NCBI RefSeq assembly: GCF_900176365.1
Contig: NZ_FWXY01000012.1
Location: 104,082-168,081 of the forward strand
Length of the DNA stretch: 64,000 nt
Source of the DNA: Desulfocicer vacuolatum DSM 3385
GTDB taxonomy: Bacteria; Desulfobacterota; Desulfobacteria; Desulfobacterales; Desulfobacteraceae
Direction of reading: 5' to 3'
Each line of letters starts with the position of its first letter. Positions within the stretch are counted from its first letter, which is position 1. Shown here piece after piece: positions 1 to 7,544 of the stretch. The position numbers were made by a program, and so were the translations under genes. A model generated the notes under the pieces. That model saw only the letters and a program-made list of their open reading frames with translations. It did not search any database and was not told where the DNA came from.

Positions 1-13
1 CAAACAGGCTCCC

Positions 14-898
14 ATGGTCTTTGACATGACTTCAAACCAGTGTGTCTGGTCCAGGGCAGGCATTATGTCCCCCTTTCCCTGCATGAATGCATTTAACTGC
101 TTTGATTGTCCCCTGGACAAAAAAATGCAGGAACGTGTCCAGAGCAAGCAGATGCACCGGCATCCGGCATGGCGCAATCACCTTCCCCATACAAGTGAAC
201 CGGTTATCACAGGTACGGACACAAAATGCAGACATATGCTCTCCGGCAGGGTGGCATACAAATACTGTATCCATAATTATGACTGCGCCACCTGCGCCTA
301 TCATCAGTTGATGGAGGAGGAAACCATCAGCCTTGCCGTTTCCCATGTGAACAAGGAGTATGCAGGCGGGTTCAGTCTTGCCCAACGATACTACTACCAC
401 CGAGGGCATACATGGGCCCGCATTGAATACGGGGGGCGTGTGCGTCTGGGTCTGGATGATTTTGCCACAAAATTACTGGGCCCCATGGATTTGCCCGATC
501 TTCCGGCCCTGGGAACCGCCGTGCAGCAGGGAGAACCGGGTATTGGTATTGCCAGGGATGAATTAAAAGCCGAAGCACTGTACCCCATGGAAGGAATCGT
601 TGTTGCCATAAACCCCACCATCAGACAAAAGGGTATGGTGAACAAAGATCCCTATGGAGAGGGATGGCTGATGATCATTGAGCCCACAAAACTTAAAATG
701 AATCTAAAAAATCTTATCTTTGGAGAAGAGAGCATCGCCTGGATGGAAGAGGAAAGCAGCCGCCTTGCCGCCCTTGTTTCCCAAGAGACAGAATACAAAC
801 TGGCGGCCACCGGGGGACGGGCCGTCAACGATATCTATGGTCAAATACCTGAACTCGGATGGGATACACTGGTTAAATCGTTTCTTCTGACCCCATAA
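14..898 (+). CDS. GcvH-like lipoyl-carrier protein with N-terminal cysteine motif
   Basis: The C-terminal half matches the glycine cleavage H protein/lipoyl domain fold. It has the HTWAR motif near residue 133 and the segment ELKAEALYPMEG, in which Lys185 sits where H proteins carry lipoate. The first ~100 residues are not part of a normal H protein (about 130 aa): Cys10, Cys23, Cys29 and Cys32 (C-x12-C-x5-C-x2-C) suggest a metal or Fe-S site. No other glycine cleavage gene is nearby, so a role in glycine cleavage is doubtful. A stand-alone lipoyl or redox carrier tied to the neighbouring two-component system is an inference. The frame is open to the window edge, so the true start may lie upstream of the ATG used here. 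It is convergent with the archaemetzincin gene. Confidence 0.75.
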   Translation: MVFDMTSNQCVWSRAGIMSPFPCMNAFNCFDCPLDKKMQERVQSKQMHRHPAWRNHLPHTSEPVITGTDTKCRHMLSGRVAYKYCIHNYDCATCAYHQLMEEETISLAVSHVNKEYAGGFSLAQRYYYHRGHTWARIEYGGRVRLGLDDFATKLLGPMDLPDLPALGTAVQQGEPGIGIARDELKAEALYPMEGIVVAINPTIRQKGMVNKDPYGEGWLMIIEPTKLKMNLKNLIFGEESIAWMEEESSRLAALVSQETEYKLAATGGRAVNDIYGQIPELGWDTLVKSFLLTP

Positions 899-910
899 CT
901 CAATCATTGC

Positions 911-994
911 CTGTCGGGGGCGGCACAATACGACCATTTCAATATTCCTTGTTGACAGAGCCAGCTCAGAATACGGGCTGCCCATGGCAGTGAT
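911..994 (+). repeat. Degenerate copy of the interspersed beta-end/alpha repeat
   Basis: The stretch from GTCGGGGGCGGCAC to GCTGCCCATGGCAGT aligns by eye with the better copies near 11,560-11,635 and 35,620. It has the same order: the GGGGCGGCR end of the beta unit, then the TTGTKGRCAGAGCC hairpin of the alpha unit. It lies immediately 3' of the GcvH-like gene. Confidence 0.6.
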
Positions 995-1010
995 ACCCGC
1001 CGGAACATAA

Positions 1011-1502
1011 TCACCGTTTGGTAATTGCGTTTAAGCGCACTTTGCATTCATTGCACAGGACTGGGCTAAGGGTATCGAGTTTATCAAGTCCCACGGAAAA
1101 ATTCATGATACACCGGGAACTTTTACAATGGGATAACCCCATAAGATGGCCGGTCTCATGGATGGCTATTTTGGAAAGCCGTGTGTAAACCAGGGATTTT
1201 TCAGGGATAATCCCATTGCATGGCAGTTGCAGCCGGTGGGTGGAAATAACTGCGGCATTCCCCCCGATCCGGGCTTCCCCAAAAACATAGGTTAAAAAAG
1301 GCAACGTGATATCCCGGGAAGTAATGCCCACCCGCTTCACCGGGCCATGGATATTTACAGCAAGGGATTTGATAATTTCAGCGGCATTGTACTGACTGCG
1401 ATGGGAAAACACAGCTCCCCGGGGGGCCGGCCACGGGGCTGCCACATCCGTTGCAATATCAAAAACAGCCTGTATGTTGGCAGCAGCCACCCTCACTGCC
1501 AC
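1011..1502 (-). CDS. Archaemetzincin-type zinc metalloprotease (5' end uncertain)
   Basis: The sequence shows the archaemetzincin signature: HETGHLMGLSHC (HExxHxxGxxHC), a second Cys after four residues, CxM, then a C-terminal CxxC. This gives one catalytic and one structural zinc site, as in archaemetzincin (AmzA/AMZ) peptidases. The GTG used here removes a well-conserved N-terminal strand: the frame is open upstream to 1577 and encodes FFTLIPLGVVDAVAVR, which resembles the family N-terminus, yet that extension has no ATG. The only nearby ATG (1564) is in another frame and would join this frame only by a -1 shift at the T7 run 1533-1539. The gene follows the response regulator, with the ATG 6 nt after its stop. 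Substrate unknown. Confidence 0.75.
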   Translation of the reverse strand: MAVRVAAANIQAVFDIATDVAAPWPAPRGAVFSHRSQYNAAEIIKSLAVNIHGPVKRVGITSRDITLPFLTYVFGEARIGGNAAVISTHRLQLPCNGIIPEKSLVYTRLSKIAIHETGHLMGLSHCKSSRCIMNFSVGLDKLDTLSPVLCNECKVRLNAITKR

Positions 1503-1570
1503 CGCATCAACAACACCCAGGGGAATCAGCGTAAAAAAACCCGGTGAACGGGGAATGTATTCATTGTCTG

Positions 1571-2932
1571 CTATTTTTTAATCCTGTATTTTTTAATTTT
1601 TCTTGAAAGGGTGCCGCGATCAATATTGAGAAGTTCGGCACATTTGGAGACATTGCCCCCACAGGCACCAAGGGTATGTTTAATATGAGAGGCCTCCACA
1701 TCGCTCAGTCGGATAAGATCTTTTTCCAGGCCCCCTTCCCCCGGCAGCTGCCTTTCAGGCCGTAAGAAAGTCAACAACGATTTTTTTACGGTGGGCTCTT
1801 TACATAACACCACAGCCCTTTCCATGACATTTTTAAGCTCACGAACATTGCCCGGCCAGTCATATTTTGTTAACAACTCAAAGGCTTCAGGAGAGAGCCC
1901 CTCAACGTTTTTTCCCATTTCCCGGGAAAATTTTTCCAAAAAATGCAATGCCAGCAAAGGTATATCTTCGATTCTATCCCTTAATGGCGGAATGTCAATA
2001 TTAATGACATTGATTCTGAAATAAAAATCCCGGCGAAAGGCCCTGGATTCAATCAGTGCCGAGATGTCCCGATGGGTGGCACATATCAAACGAAAATCAC
2101 TGTGAATCTCCTGACTTCCCCCCAATCTGAAAAAAGTTTTTTTTTCCAGTACCCGCAAAAGGGTCACCTGCATCCGGGGGGATATTTCTCCCACCTCATC
2201 AAGGAAAAGCGTACCGGTATCAGCAAGTTCAATGCGCCCCCTTCTCACCTGGGTGGCTCCGGTGAACGCCCCCCGTTCATGGCCAAACAGTTCACTTTCC
2301 AGAAGAGTTTCAGTGACAGCCCCACAATTAATGGCCACAAAGGGAGAAAAAAGACGCTTACTTCGCAAATGGATGGCCCGGGCCACCAGTTCTTTTCCTG
2401 TTCCTGTCTCTCCGGTGATGAAAACCGGGGTATTGCTCTGGGCAATATCTTCTATTTGTTGAAAAACGGCCCGCATGGCACTGCTTTGGCCTAACAGGTC
2501 CTCCATCCACACGTCTTCCTGTTCAGATAAACACCTTCGTAATCGCTGATTTTCGTCCTTTAATGCTCTCTGGGCCGCCAGTTTTTCAATCAACACAATT
2601 AACTGCTCAGGATCAAAGGGTTTTAAAAGATAATCGCTGGCTCCCTGCTTCATTGCCTTGATGGCAGACTCAATGGAACCATAGGCGGTGATCATCACCA
2701 CCATGACCTCCGGATACGCTGTTTTAATCTCCCGGAGCAGTTCAAGGCCGTCCATACCGGGCATTCGCATGTCCACCAACACAAGCTGTGACAGGTGTTT
2801 TTCCAGGGAATCAAGGGCATTTGGGCCGGATGACGCCGTTGTCACCCGATATCCTTCCCGGACCAGCCAGGCAGACAGGGATTCTCGCATGGCCTCTTCA
2901 TCATCAACAATCAAAATTTCAAATTCATTCAT
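1571..2932 (-). CDS. NtrC-family sigma-54 response regulator
   Basis: Domains in order: REC receiver (about 1-120) with Asp10/Asp11 and phospho-acceptor Asp54 in VLVDMRMPG; AAA+ sigma-54 interaction domain (about 145-385) with Walker A GETGTGKE and the GAFTGA loop that contacts sigma-54; and a Fis-type helix-turn-helix at the C-terminus. It activates transcription from -24/-12 promoters when phosphorylated. Its ATG overlaps the stop of the histidine kinase gene by 4 bp (ATGA), so the two are translationally coupled and form a cognate pair. The gene ends with TAG, which is noteworthy because this genome also reads UAG as pyrrolysine. The target promoter was not identified. Confidence 0.93.
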   Translation of the reverse strand: MNEFEILIVDDEEAMRESLSAWLVREGYRVTTASSGPNALDSLEKHLSQLVLVDMRMPGMDGLELLREIKTAYPEVMVVMITAYGSIESAIKAMKQGASDYLLKPFDPEQLIVLIEKLAAQRALKDENQRLRRCLSEQEDVWMEDLLGQSSAMRAVFQQIEDIAQSNTPVFITGETGTGKELVARAIHLRSKRLFSPFVAINCGAVTETLLESELFGHERGAFTGATQVRRGRIELADTGTLFLDEVGEISPRMQVTLLRVLEKKTFFRLGGSQEIHSDFRLICATHRDISALIESRAFRRDFYFRINVINIDIPPLRDRIEDIPLLALHFLEKFSREMGKNVEGLSPEAFELLTKYDWPGNVRELKNVMERAVVLCKEPTVKKSLLTFLRPERQLPGEGGLEKDLIRLSDVEASHIKHTLGACGGNVSKCAELLNIDRGTLSRKIKKYRIKK

Positions 2933-4488
2933 TTATCTTTTTTTCCTCCGGCATCGGATGCATTGGTGTGTGCGGGCAAAATAATGCGAAAGGTGGTTCC
3001 TTTATTCAATTCACTTTCCACGGAGATGTGTCCATTGTGTGCCTTGATAATGCCATACACCATGGCAAGCCCCAGTCCCACACCGCTGACTTCGGTTTTT
3101 GTGGAAAAAAACGGCTCAAAAATTTTATCCATATTTTCATTGGGGATTCCCACGCCGGTATCTGTAACCGTCACCCACACCCCCGGTGGCATCTCATTTA
3201 TGCCGGCTTTAATGGTAAGTTCTCCTCCCCGGGGCATGGCTTCCATGGCATTAAAAACAAAATTGGTGAAACATTGCTGGATCTGGGTGTAGTCCCCCAG
3301 CACCTCCAGGGGGATGGGCTCAAAGTCCAGAATTAATTTAATATTGGACAGCATCATCTTGTGCTGGGTGAGTGCCACAATGCGCTGGAACATCTCTGTT
3401 AGATCAATTTTTTTGGTCTCCATCTGTTGCTGCCGGGAAAAGGAGAGCAAATTACTGACGATTTTACCGCACCGCTGGGCCTCCCGCACGGTCAAGTGTA
3501 GATATCGTTTAAAATCCTCCAGCTCCCGGTGCGTGGGGGGACCCTGCTCAATTATTTTAAGAATCAACTTATTAAAATTAATAATGGAGCCAATGGGATT
3601 ATTGATTTCATGGGCCACAGAGGCCACCATTTTACCAAGGGATATGATTTTATCCTCGTGCACCAGCCTTGCCAGATCATTTTTAATGGCCCGGGTTTTA
3701 TGATCCAGGCGATCATTCATTTCAGCGGTGATATCCCTGACAACCTCCAGGACCTGGACAATCTGGCCTTTGTCATTAAAAATGGGAAAGGTACTTACAT
3801 CGCAATATCGCTCCTTGTCATGGTGGATATGTTCATGTATGGCATGGGCCGACTGTCCTGTTTTTAAAGTTTCTTTCATGGGACAGGGACTTTCCGGGCT
3901 GTCACAGGGTGTAATGGCATTATGGGAAATCTGAAAGCAGTAACGCCCAAGGACCTCGTCTTTTCGCAATCCTATCTTTTTCAATGCAGATTCATTGATC
4001 CACACCACTTTATAATGGGTATCAATAACCATGGCCCCCACCACAGTGACCTCGGCCAGGGCCTGGATAAAGGAATGATTCAAGCTCAAGGCTTCCTTTT
4101 GCCGGGCAATCTGCTGGGTTGAGGTGAACACGTCCTGCACAATTTCCTGGAACAGTCGGGAGGCAATGTGGTTGAGAACAGGCAGGTCTTCAGGGGTGGC
4201 TTTATTTAATTCATGGGAAAACTCAATATTGCCGGTGAGATTAAGGATCAACTCAAGGCCGGGTATGTCAAAAAGATCCCGGTACCTGGCAGTGGTGAAT
4301 ATCCCCTTTTTCCGGGCATACTCAAACCCCACGGCCCGGGTGTGGACATCGGCGATGCCTGCAATGTCAACGTGCAGGCGATTGAGTTTTTTTAATTCCA
4401 TGAGCTGCAAAAAGGAGAGGCATCGCCGCCCGCCGCCCACAATGGCGATTTTAAAGGTATGAGAAGCACTTTCGTCCTGAAACGGCAT
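2929..4488 (-). CDS. PAS histidine kinase with N-terminal Rossmann-like domain
   Basis: The start is the ATG at 4488 with a GGAGG 7 nt upstream; longer frames lack a ribosome site. Residues 12-100 look like a dinucleotide-binding fold (FKIAIVGGGRRC, then IAGIADV, then ILNLTG), as in homoserine dehydrogenase N-termini. A PAS domain follows (about 145-265) with a cysteine/histidine set, C184-H189-C195-C202. The HisKA domain has phospho-acceptor His293 in VAHEINNPIG, and the HATPase domain has the N, G1 (DTGVGIP) and G2 (GLGLAM) boxes. There is no transmembrane segment, so it is a cytoplasmic sensor, possibly of NAD(P)(H) or redox state (inference). It phosphorylates the overlapping NtrC-type regulator. 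Confidence 0.9.
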   Translation of the reverse strand: MPFQDESASHTFKIAIVGGGRRCLSFLQLMELKKLNRLHVDIAGIADVHTRAVGFEYARKKGIFTTARYRDLFDIPGLELILNLTGNIEFSHELNKATPEDLPVLNHIASRLFQEIVQDVFTSTQQIARQKEALSLNHSFIQALAEVTVVGAMVIDTHYKVVWINESALKKIGLRKDEVLGRYCFQISHNAITPCDSPESPCPMKETLKTGQSAHAIHEHIHHDKERYCDVSTFPIFNDKGQIVQVLEVVRDITAEMNDRLDHKTRAIKNDLARLVHEDKIISLGKMVASVAHEINNPIGSIINFNKLILKIIEQGPPTHRELEDFKRYLHLTVREAQRCGKIVSNLLSFSRQQQMETKKIDLTEMFQRIVALTQHKMMLSNIKLILDFEPIPLEVLGDYTQIQQCFTNFVFNAMEAMPRGGELTIKAGINEMPPGVWVTVTDTGVGIPNENMDKIFEPFFSTKTEVSGVGLGLAMVYGIIKAHNGHISVESELNKGTTFRIILPAHTNASDAGGKKDK

Positions 4489-4562
4489 GATCCATCCTCC
4501 ATGAATTTTGATATTAAAAAGTATAGCAAGAAATCTGAATCGAATAAAGATTCTTTTTGGAC

Positions 4563-4601
4563 TTGACATGAAACAATGCATATGGTTATTAAAGTTATAA
4601 T
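4563..4601 (+). promoter_or_regulatory. Putative promoter region of the CoA-transferase operon
   Basis: TTGACA occurs at 4563-4568, with TTATTA 17 nt further on (4586-4591). A perfect TATAAT lies at 4596-4601, but without a good -35 at standard spacing. Either could serve; the palindrome at 4605-4615 follows directly. Confidence 0.4.
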
Positions 4602-4604
4602 ACA

Positions 4605-4615
4605 AAACAGTGTTT
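4605..4615. promoter_or_regulatory. AAACAGTGTTT palindrome, candidate IclR operator (site 1)
   Basis: This 11-bp perfect palindrome (AAACA-G-TGTTT) sits between the likely promoter and the first CoA-transferase gene. The same sequence recurs at the start of the nearby iclR-family gene (7414-7424), and no third copy was noticed, which makes it a good operator candidate for that regulator. Confidence 0.5.
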
Positions 4616-4652
4616 CACATCATAAAACAAAAAAACAGAGGCGTGTGACGGT

Positions 4653-5630
4653 ATGAACTTAAAGCAAGATAAGGTCATGGATCTTACAACGGCTATCAAC
4701 ACTTATGTAAAAGACCGGTGTCATCTTTCCCTGGGGGGATTTACCATTAACCGAAACCCCATGGCCGCCGTGTATGAAATCATCCGGCAACGGGTAAAAA
4801 ACATTCATTTATATGCCCATTCCAACGGTCAGGGGGTGGATGAACTCATTGGGGGCGGATGCGTCTCCCACCTGGAAATCGCCTATGGGGGCAGCGGCAA
4901 ATTCGCATCCACCTGCATCCGATTTCGCAAGGCTGTGGAAGAAAATCTTCTCCAGGTGGAAGACTACACCAATTATCAAATGACCCTGCGTTTTCTGGCC
5001 GGGGCCATGGGTGTTCCTTTTCTGCCCTGCAGATCTTCCATGGGCACTGATATTGTTAACAAATGGGGCTTTTCCCAGGAAATGAGAAAAACATCGAAAA
5101 AATTACCCGATGACAAGCTAACCATCATGGACAACCCCTTTTCAGGATGGCTGGACACAGAAAAAGTGGTGCTGGTACCGGCCATCCAGCCAGATGTCAC
5201 CATCGTCCACGTTCAAAAAGCCGATAAACGCGGAAATTGCCGGATACAGGGGCTCACCTTTGCCGATGCAGAACAGGCCAAGGCTGCAAAGCATCTCATT
5301 GTCACCTGTGAAGAGCTTTACGACAATGATGAATTAAAAACAGACTCAGACCAGAATCAGATTCCTTTCATCCATGTGGATGCCGTTGTCCATGTGCCCC
5401 ACGGGGCATATCCCACGGCATGTTACCACCATTATGATTATGATCCCAACTACTTAAAGGCCTATGCAAAAAAAGCAAAGGATGACACCCTCCATGGCGA
5501 ATATCTCAAAGAGATGATCCATGGATGCCAAACCCAGCAAGATCTCATTGCCAAAACCGGGCCGGAACAGATGGCTGCCATTGCCGCAGACCCTCAAACC
5601 GGTTATGCCAGAAACCTTGATAGAAAATAG
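4653..5630 (+). CDS. Glutaconate-type CoA-transferase, subunit A
   Basis: This is a full-length family I CoA-transferase alpha subunit (325 aa, normal for GctA-like proteins). It carries the early glycine motif LSLGGFTINRNP and the conserved regions GGGCVSHLEIAYGG and FLPCRSSMGTD. It pairs with the beta subunit encoded ~100 bp downstream to move CoA between an acyl-CoA and a carboxylate. The substrate cannot be read from sequence; members act on glutaconate, 3-oxoacids and related acids. An IclR regulator gene lies just beyond the pair and probably controls it through the palindrome upstream. A repeat unit starts directly after the TAG stop, between the two subunit genes. Confidence 0.88.
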   Translation: MNLKQDKVMDLTTAINTYVKDRCHLSLGGFTINRNPMAAVYEIIRQRVKNIHLYAHSNGQGVDELIGGGCVSHLEIAYGGSGKFASTCIRFRKAVEENLLQVEDYTNYQMTLRFLAGAMGVPFLPCRSSMGTDIVNKWGFSQEMRKTSKKLPDDKLTIMDNPFSGWLDTEKVVLVPAIQPDVTIVHVQKADKRGNCRIQGLTFADAEQAKAAKHLIVTCEELYDNDELKTDSDQNQIPFIHVDAVVHVPHGAYPTACYHHYDYDPNYLKAYAKKAKDDTLHGEYLKEMIHGCQTQQDLIAKTGPEQMAAIAADPQTGYARNLDRK

Positions 5631-5716
5631 GCGCACAGGCGGATCGTATTCTGATCCGGTTCTGCCCACAACAAAGCTTGAAATACACCCCTGATTCACG
5701 GAGTATTTCATATAAA
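5631..5716 (-). repeat. Interspersed alpha repeat between the CoA-transferase subunit genes
   Basis: On the minus strand this reads ATATGAAATACTCCGTG...GTGTATTTCAAGC, then GGGCAGA...CCGGATCAGAATACG. It is the two-hairpin alpha unit found elsewhere at 31.7, 35.4, 39.3, 40.7 and 45.5 kb. It occupies nearly the whole intergenic gap within an operon. Confidence 0.85.
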
Positions 5717-5729
5717 AAAGGAATCTAAA

Positions 5730-6494
5730 ATGGAATATACGTTAAAAGAAATGATGGCCATCACTGCGGCCCGGGAGATCAAAAATGAAGATATTGTCTT
5801 CTGTGGAACCGGCATCTCCATGCTGGCAGCCATGGCAGCCAAGAATATCAATGCCCCGGAAAGTGTTATTTTTTTTGAAACCGGAGCCATTGACTCCAAA
5901 CTGGAAGAAATTCCCCTGGCGGTGGGAGATCCCCGGGTGATGTACCACACCTCTGCCAACGGAGGACTCCTGGATTCCTTTGCCACCATGCAAAATGCCA
6001 TCACAGGACAGCATGTGGTGGGAATTCTCGGAGCGGCCCAGGTGGATAAATTCGGTAACCTCAATTCCACGGTGATCGGTGATTATGAGTCACCCAAAAT
6101 TCGATTCTCCGGCAGTGGCGGGGGTTGTGATGTGGCATCTTTTGTTCCCCGAAGCATTATTTTCATGCAGCATGAGAAGCGTAAATTTGTGAAAAAACTT
6201 GATTATCTCACCAGCCCGGGTTATCTTGACGGCCCGGATGGACGAAAAAACGCGGGCCTTATTCCCGGAGGACCGGAACTTGTCATCACCAACATGGGGG
6301 TCATGCGGTTTGATGACACCACAAAACAGATGTACCTGGCTGCCTTTTATCCCGGCATAACACCGGAACAAATTCTGGACAAAATGGAATTTTCCGTGGA
6401 TACTTCCCGGGCAGAAGAAGCAACCCCCCCCACTGCGGAAGAACTGACTCTTTTAAGGGAAAAATGTGATCACCAGCGATTGATACTATCTTAA
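5730..6494 (+). CDS. Glutaconate-type CoA-transferase, subunit B
   Basis: This is the beta subunit (254 aa) of the family I CoA-transferase. The predicted catalytic glutamate that forms the glutamyl-CoA thioester is Glu50 in FFETGAID. Other family features are the glycine-rich FSGSGGGCDVAS and the GPELVITNMGV region near the C-terminus. AAGGAA precedes the ATG. It should assemble with the upstream alpha subunit. The 3' end faces the iclR-type gene on the other strand, and no clear terminator was seen between them. Confidence 0.88.
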   Translation: MEYTLKEMMAITAAREIKNEDIVFCGTGISMLAAMAAKNINAPESVIFFETGAIDSKLEEIPLAVGDPRVMYHTSANGGLLDSFATMQNAITGQHVVGILGAAQVDKFGNLNSTVIGDYESPKIRFSGSGGGCDVASFVPRSIIFMQHEKRKFVKKLDYLTSPGYLDGPDGRKNAGLIPGGPELVITNMGVMRFDDTTKQMYLAAFYPGITPEQILDKMEFSVDTSRAEEATPPTAEELTLLREKCDHQRLILS

Positions 6495-6624
6495 AAGACC
6501 ATGTTGCCGTTGTGGGTGGCAAAAGCACACCGGGATATGTCAAATTTCCATGGATATTCAAGACCGGCTTTTCCGTTCCACGGCAGGTGCCATGTGCGGA
6601 AAAGCACCTTTTTGCATCATTATT

Positions 6625-7407
6625 TTATCGGAATAAAAAACCGTTTTCCAATGAAAATTCCCGAACCGCACCAATCAGGGACTCAATACATTTATTGCGA
6701 TGGACGTCATTGGAAAAACGAATTTCCGGAATGGCCAGACTCAACACAGCAATCGCTTTTCCCCGGTGATCCATAATGGGGGCGCTCAAAGAACCCAGCC
6801 CCGGGGTTCTTTCCCCCAGGCTGCCGGCAAACCCCTCTTGCCTTATCTGGGACAGTGCCTGCTCTAAGGAGGTCCGTTCCACCAATGTGTTTTCCGTCAA
6901 ACGGGTAAGGGGCGTGAGGTCCAGATAGGTTTCAATAAACTCAGGTGAAGAAAATGCCAGCAAACATTTGGCTGAAGCACCGGCATGGAGAGGGGATCTA
7001 TGCCCCAGGGGCATGCCTGCCCGCAGGGCCCTGGAGGACTCCAGGGTATCAATGCAGATGCGATGCCCATCCTCAACTATATTCAGATGAACCGTCTCCC
7101 CGGTTTCCGCTGCCACCTGTTCCATGTATTTCCGGGCACCCCGGGTCACCTGGTTAACATGCTGAAGGGGTTCTATGAATTTATAAAACACATTACCCAG
7201 ATGATACTGACGGGTCTGGCTGTCCTGTTTAACAAATCCGTAGGTTTTGTAGGTCTGTAGAATCCGCTGAACCGTTGCCGGACTGAATCCGAGTTTCTGG
7301 CTCAACTCCCGCACTCCCCAGCTGGATTTATCTTCACTGAATGCCAGAAGCGTCAAAATCGATTTTTCAATGGCATTATATTTTTTATGATCATTGTTTT
7401 GTTTCAT
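6625..7407 (-). CDS. IclR-family transcriptional regulator
   Basis: An N-terminal winged helix-turn-helix (about 10-75, with VRELSQKLGFSPATVQRIL) is followed by the IclR effector-binding domain (about 85-255; conserved PLHAGASAKCLLAF and SLSAPIMDHRGKAIAVLSLA). The start chosen is ATG 7407; an upstream in-frame GTG (7419) would add four residues and lies inside the palindrome AAACACTGTTT. The gene is convergent with the CoA-transferase pair and divergent from the sigma-54 activator. Shared palindromes at 4605 and 7414 suggest it regulates both itself and the CoA-transferase. The effector is probably an organic acid related to the transferase substrate (inference). Confidence 0.88.
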   Translation of the reverse strand: MKQNNDHKKYNAIEKSILTLLAFSEDKSSWGVRELSQKLGFSPATVQRILQTYKTYGFVKQDSQTRQYHLGNVFYKFIEPLQHVNQVTRGARKYMEQVAAETGETVHLNIVEDGHRICIDTLESSRALRAGMPLGHRSPLHAGASAKCLLAFSSPEFIETYLDLTPLTRLTENTLVERTSLEQALSQIRQEGFAGSLGERTPGLGSLSAPIMDHRGKAIAVLSLAIPEIRFSNDVHRNKCIESLIGAVREFSLENGFLFR

Positions 7408-7413
7408 ATTATA

Positions 7414-7424
7414 AAACACTGTTT
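7414..7424. promoter_or_regulatory. AAACACTGTTT palindrome, candidate IclR operator (site 2)
   Basis: On the minus strand it reads AAACAGTGTTT, identical to the site at 4605-4615. It lies just upstream of the IclR ATG and downstream of TTGACA (7462-7457), a position suited to autorepression. Confidence 0.5.
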
Positions 7425-7544
7425 TTTAGAACCAAACTGTCATACTCAAAAAAAAATGTCAAGAAAAGATCGCCATCCTTCACATAACCCAAAAAGTAGT
7501 TTACACTTTGTTGGAAACTTAACCCTTAAAATGGGATATTGGAT

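Noticed and set aside
1571..1573. UAG of the response regulator gene as a pyrrolysine codon
   Set aside because: The protein already ends at the expected place after its DNA-binding domain and read-through adds only about 15 unrelated residues.
6501..6776. 91-residue plus-strand frame overlapping the iclR-type gene
   Set aside because: It is a shadow of the IclR coding strand with no start signal.
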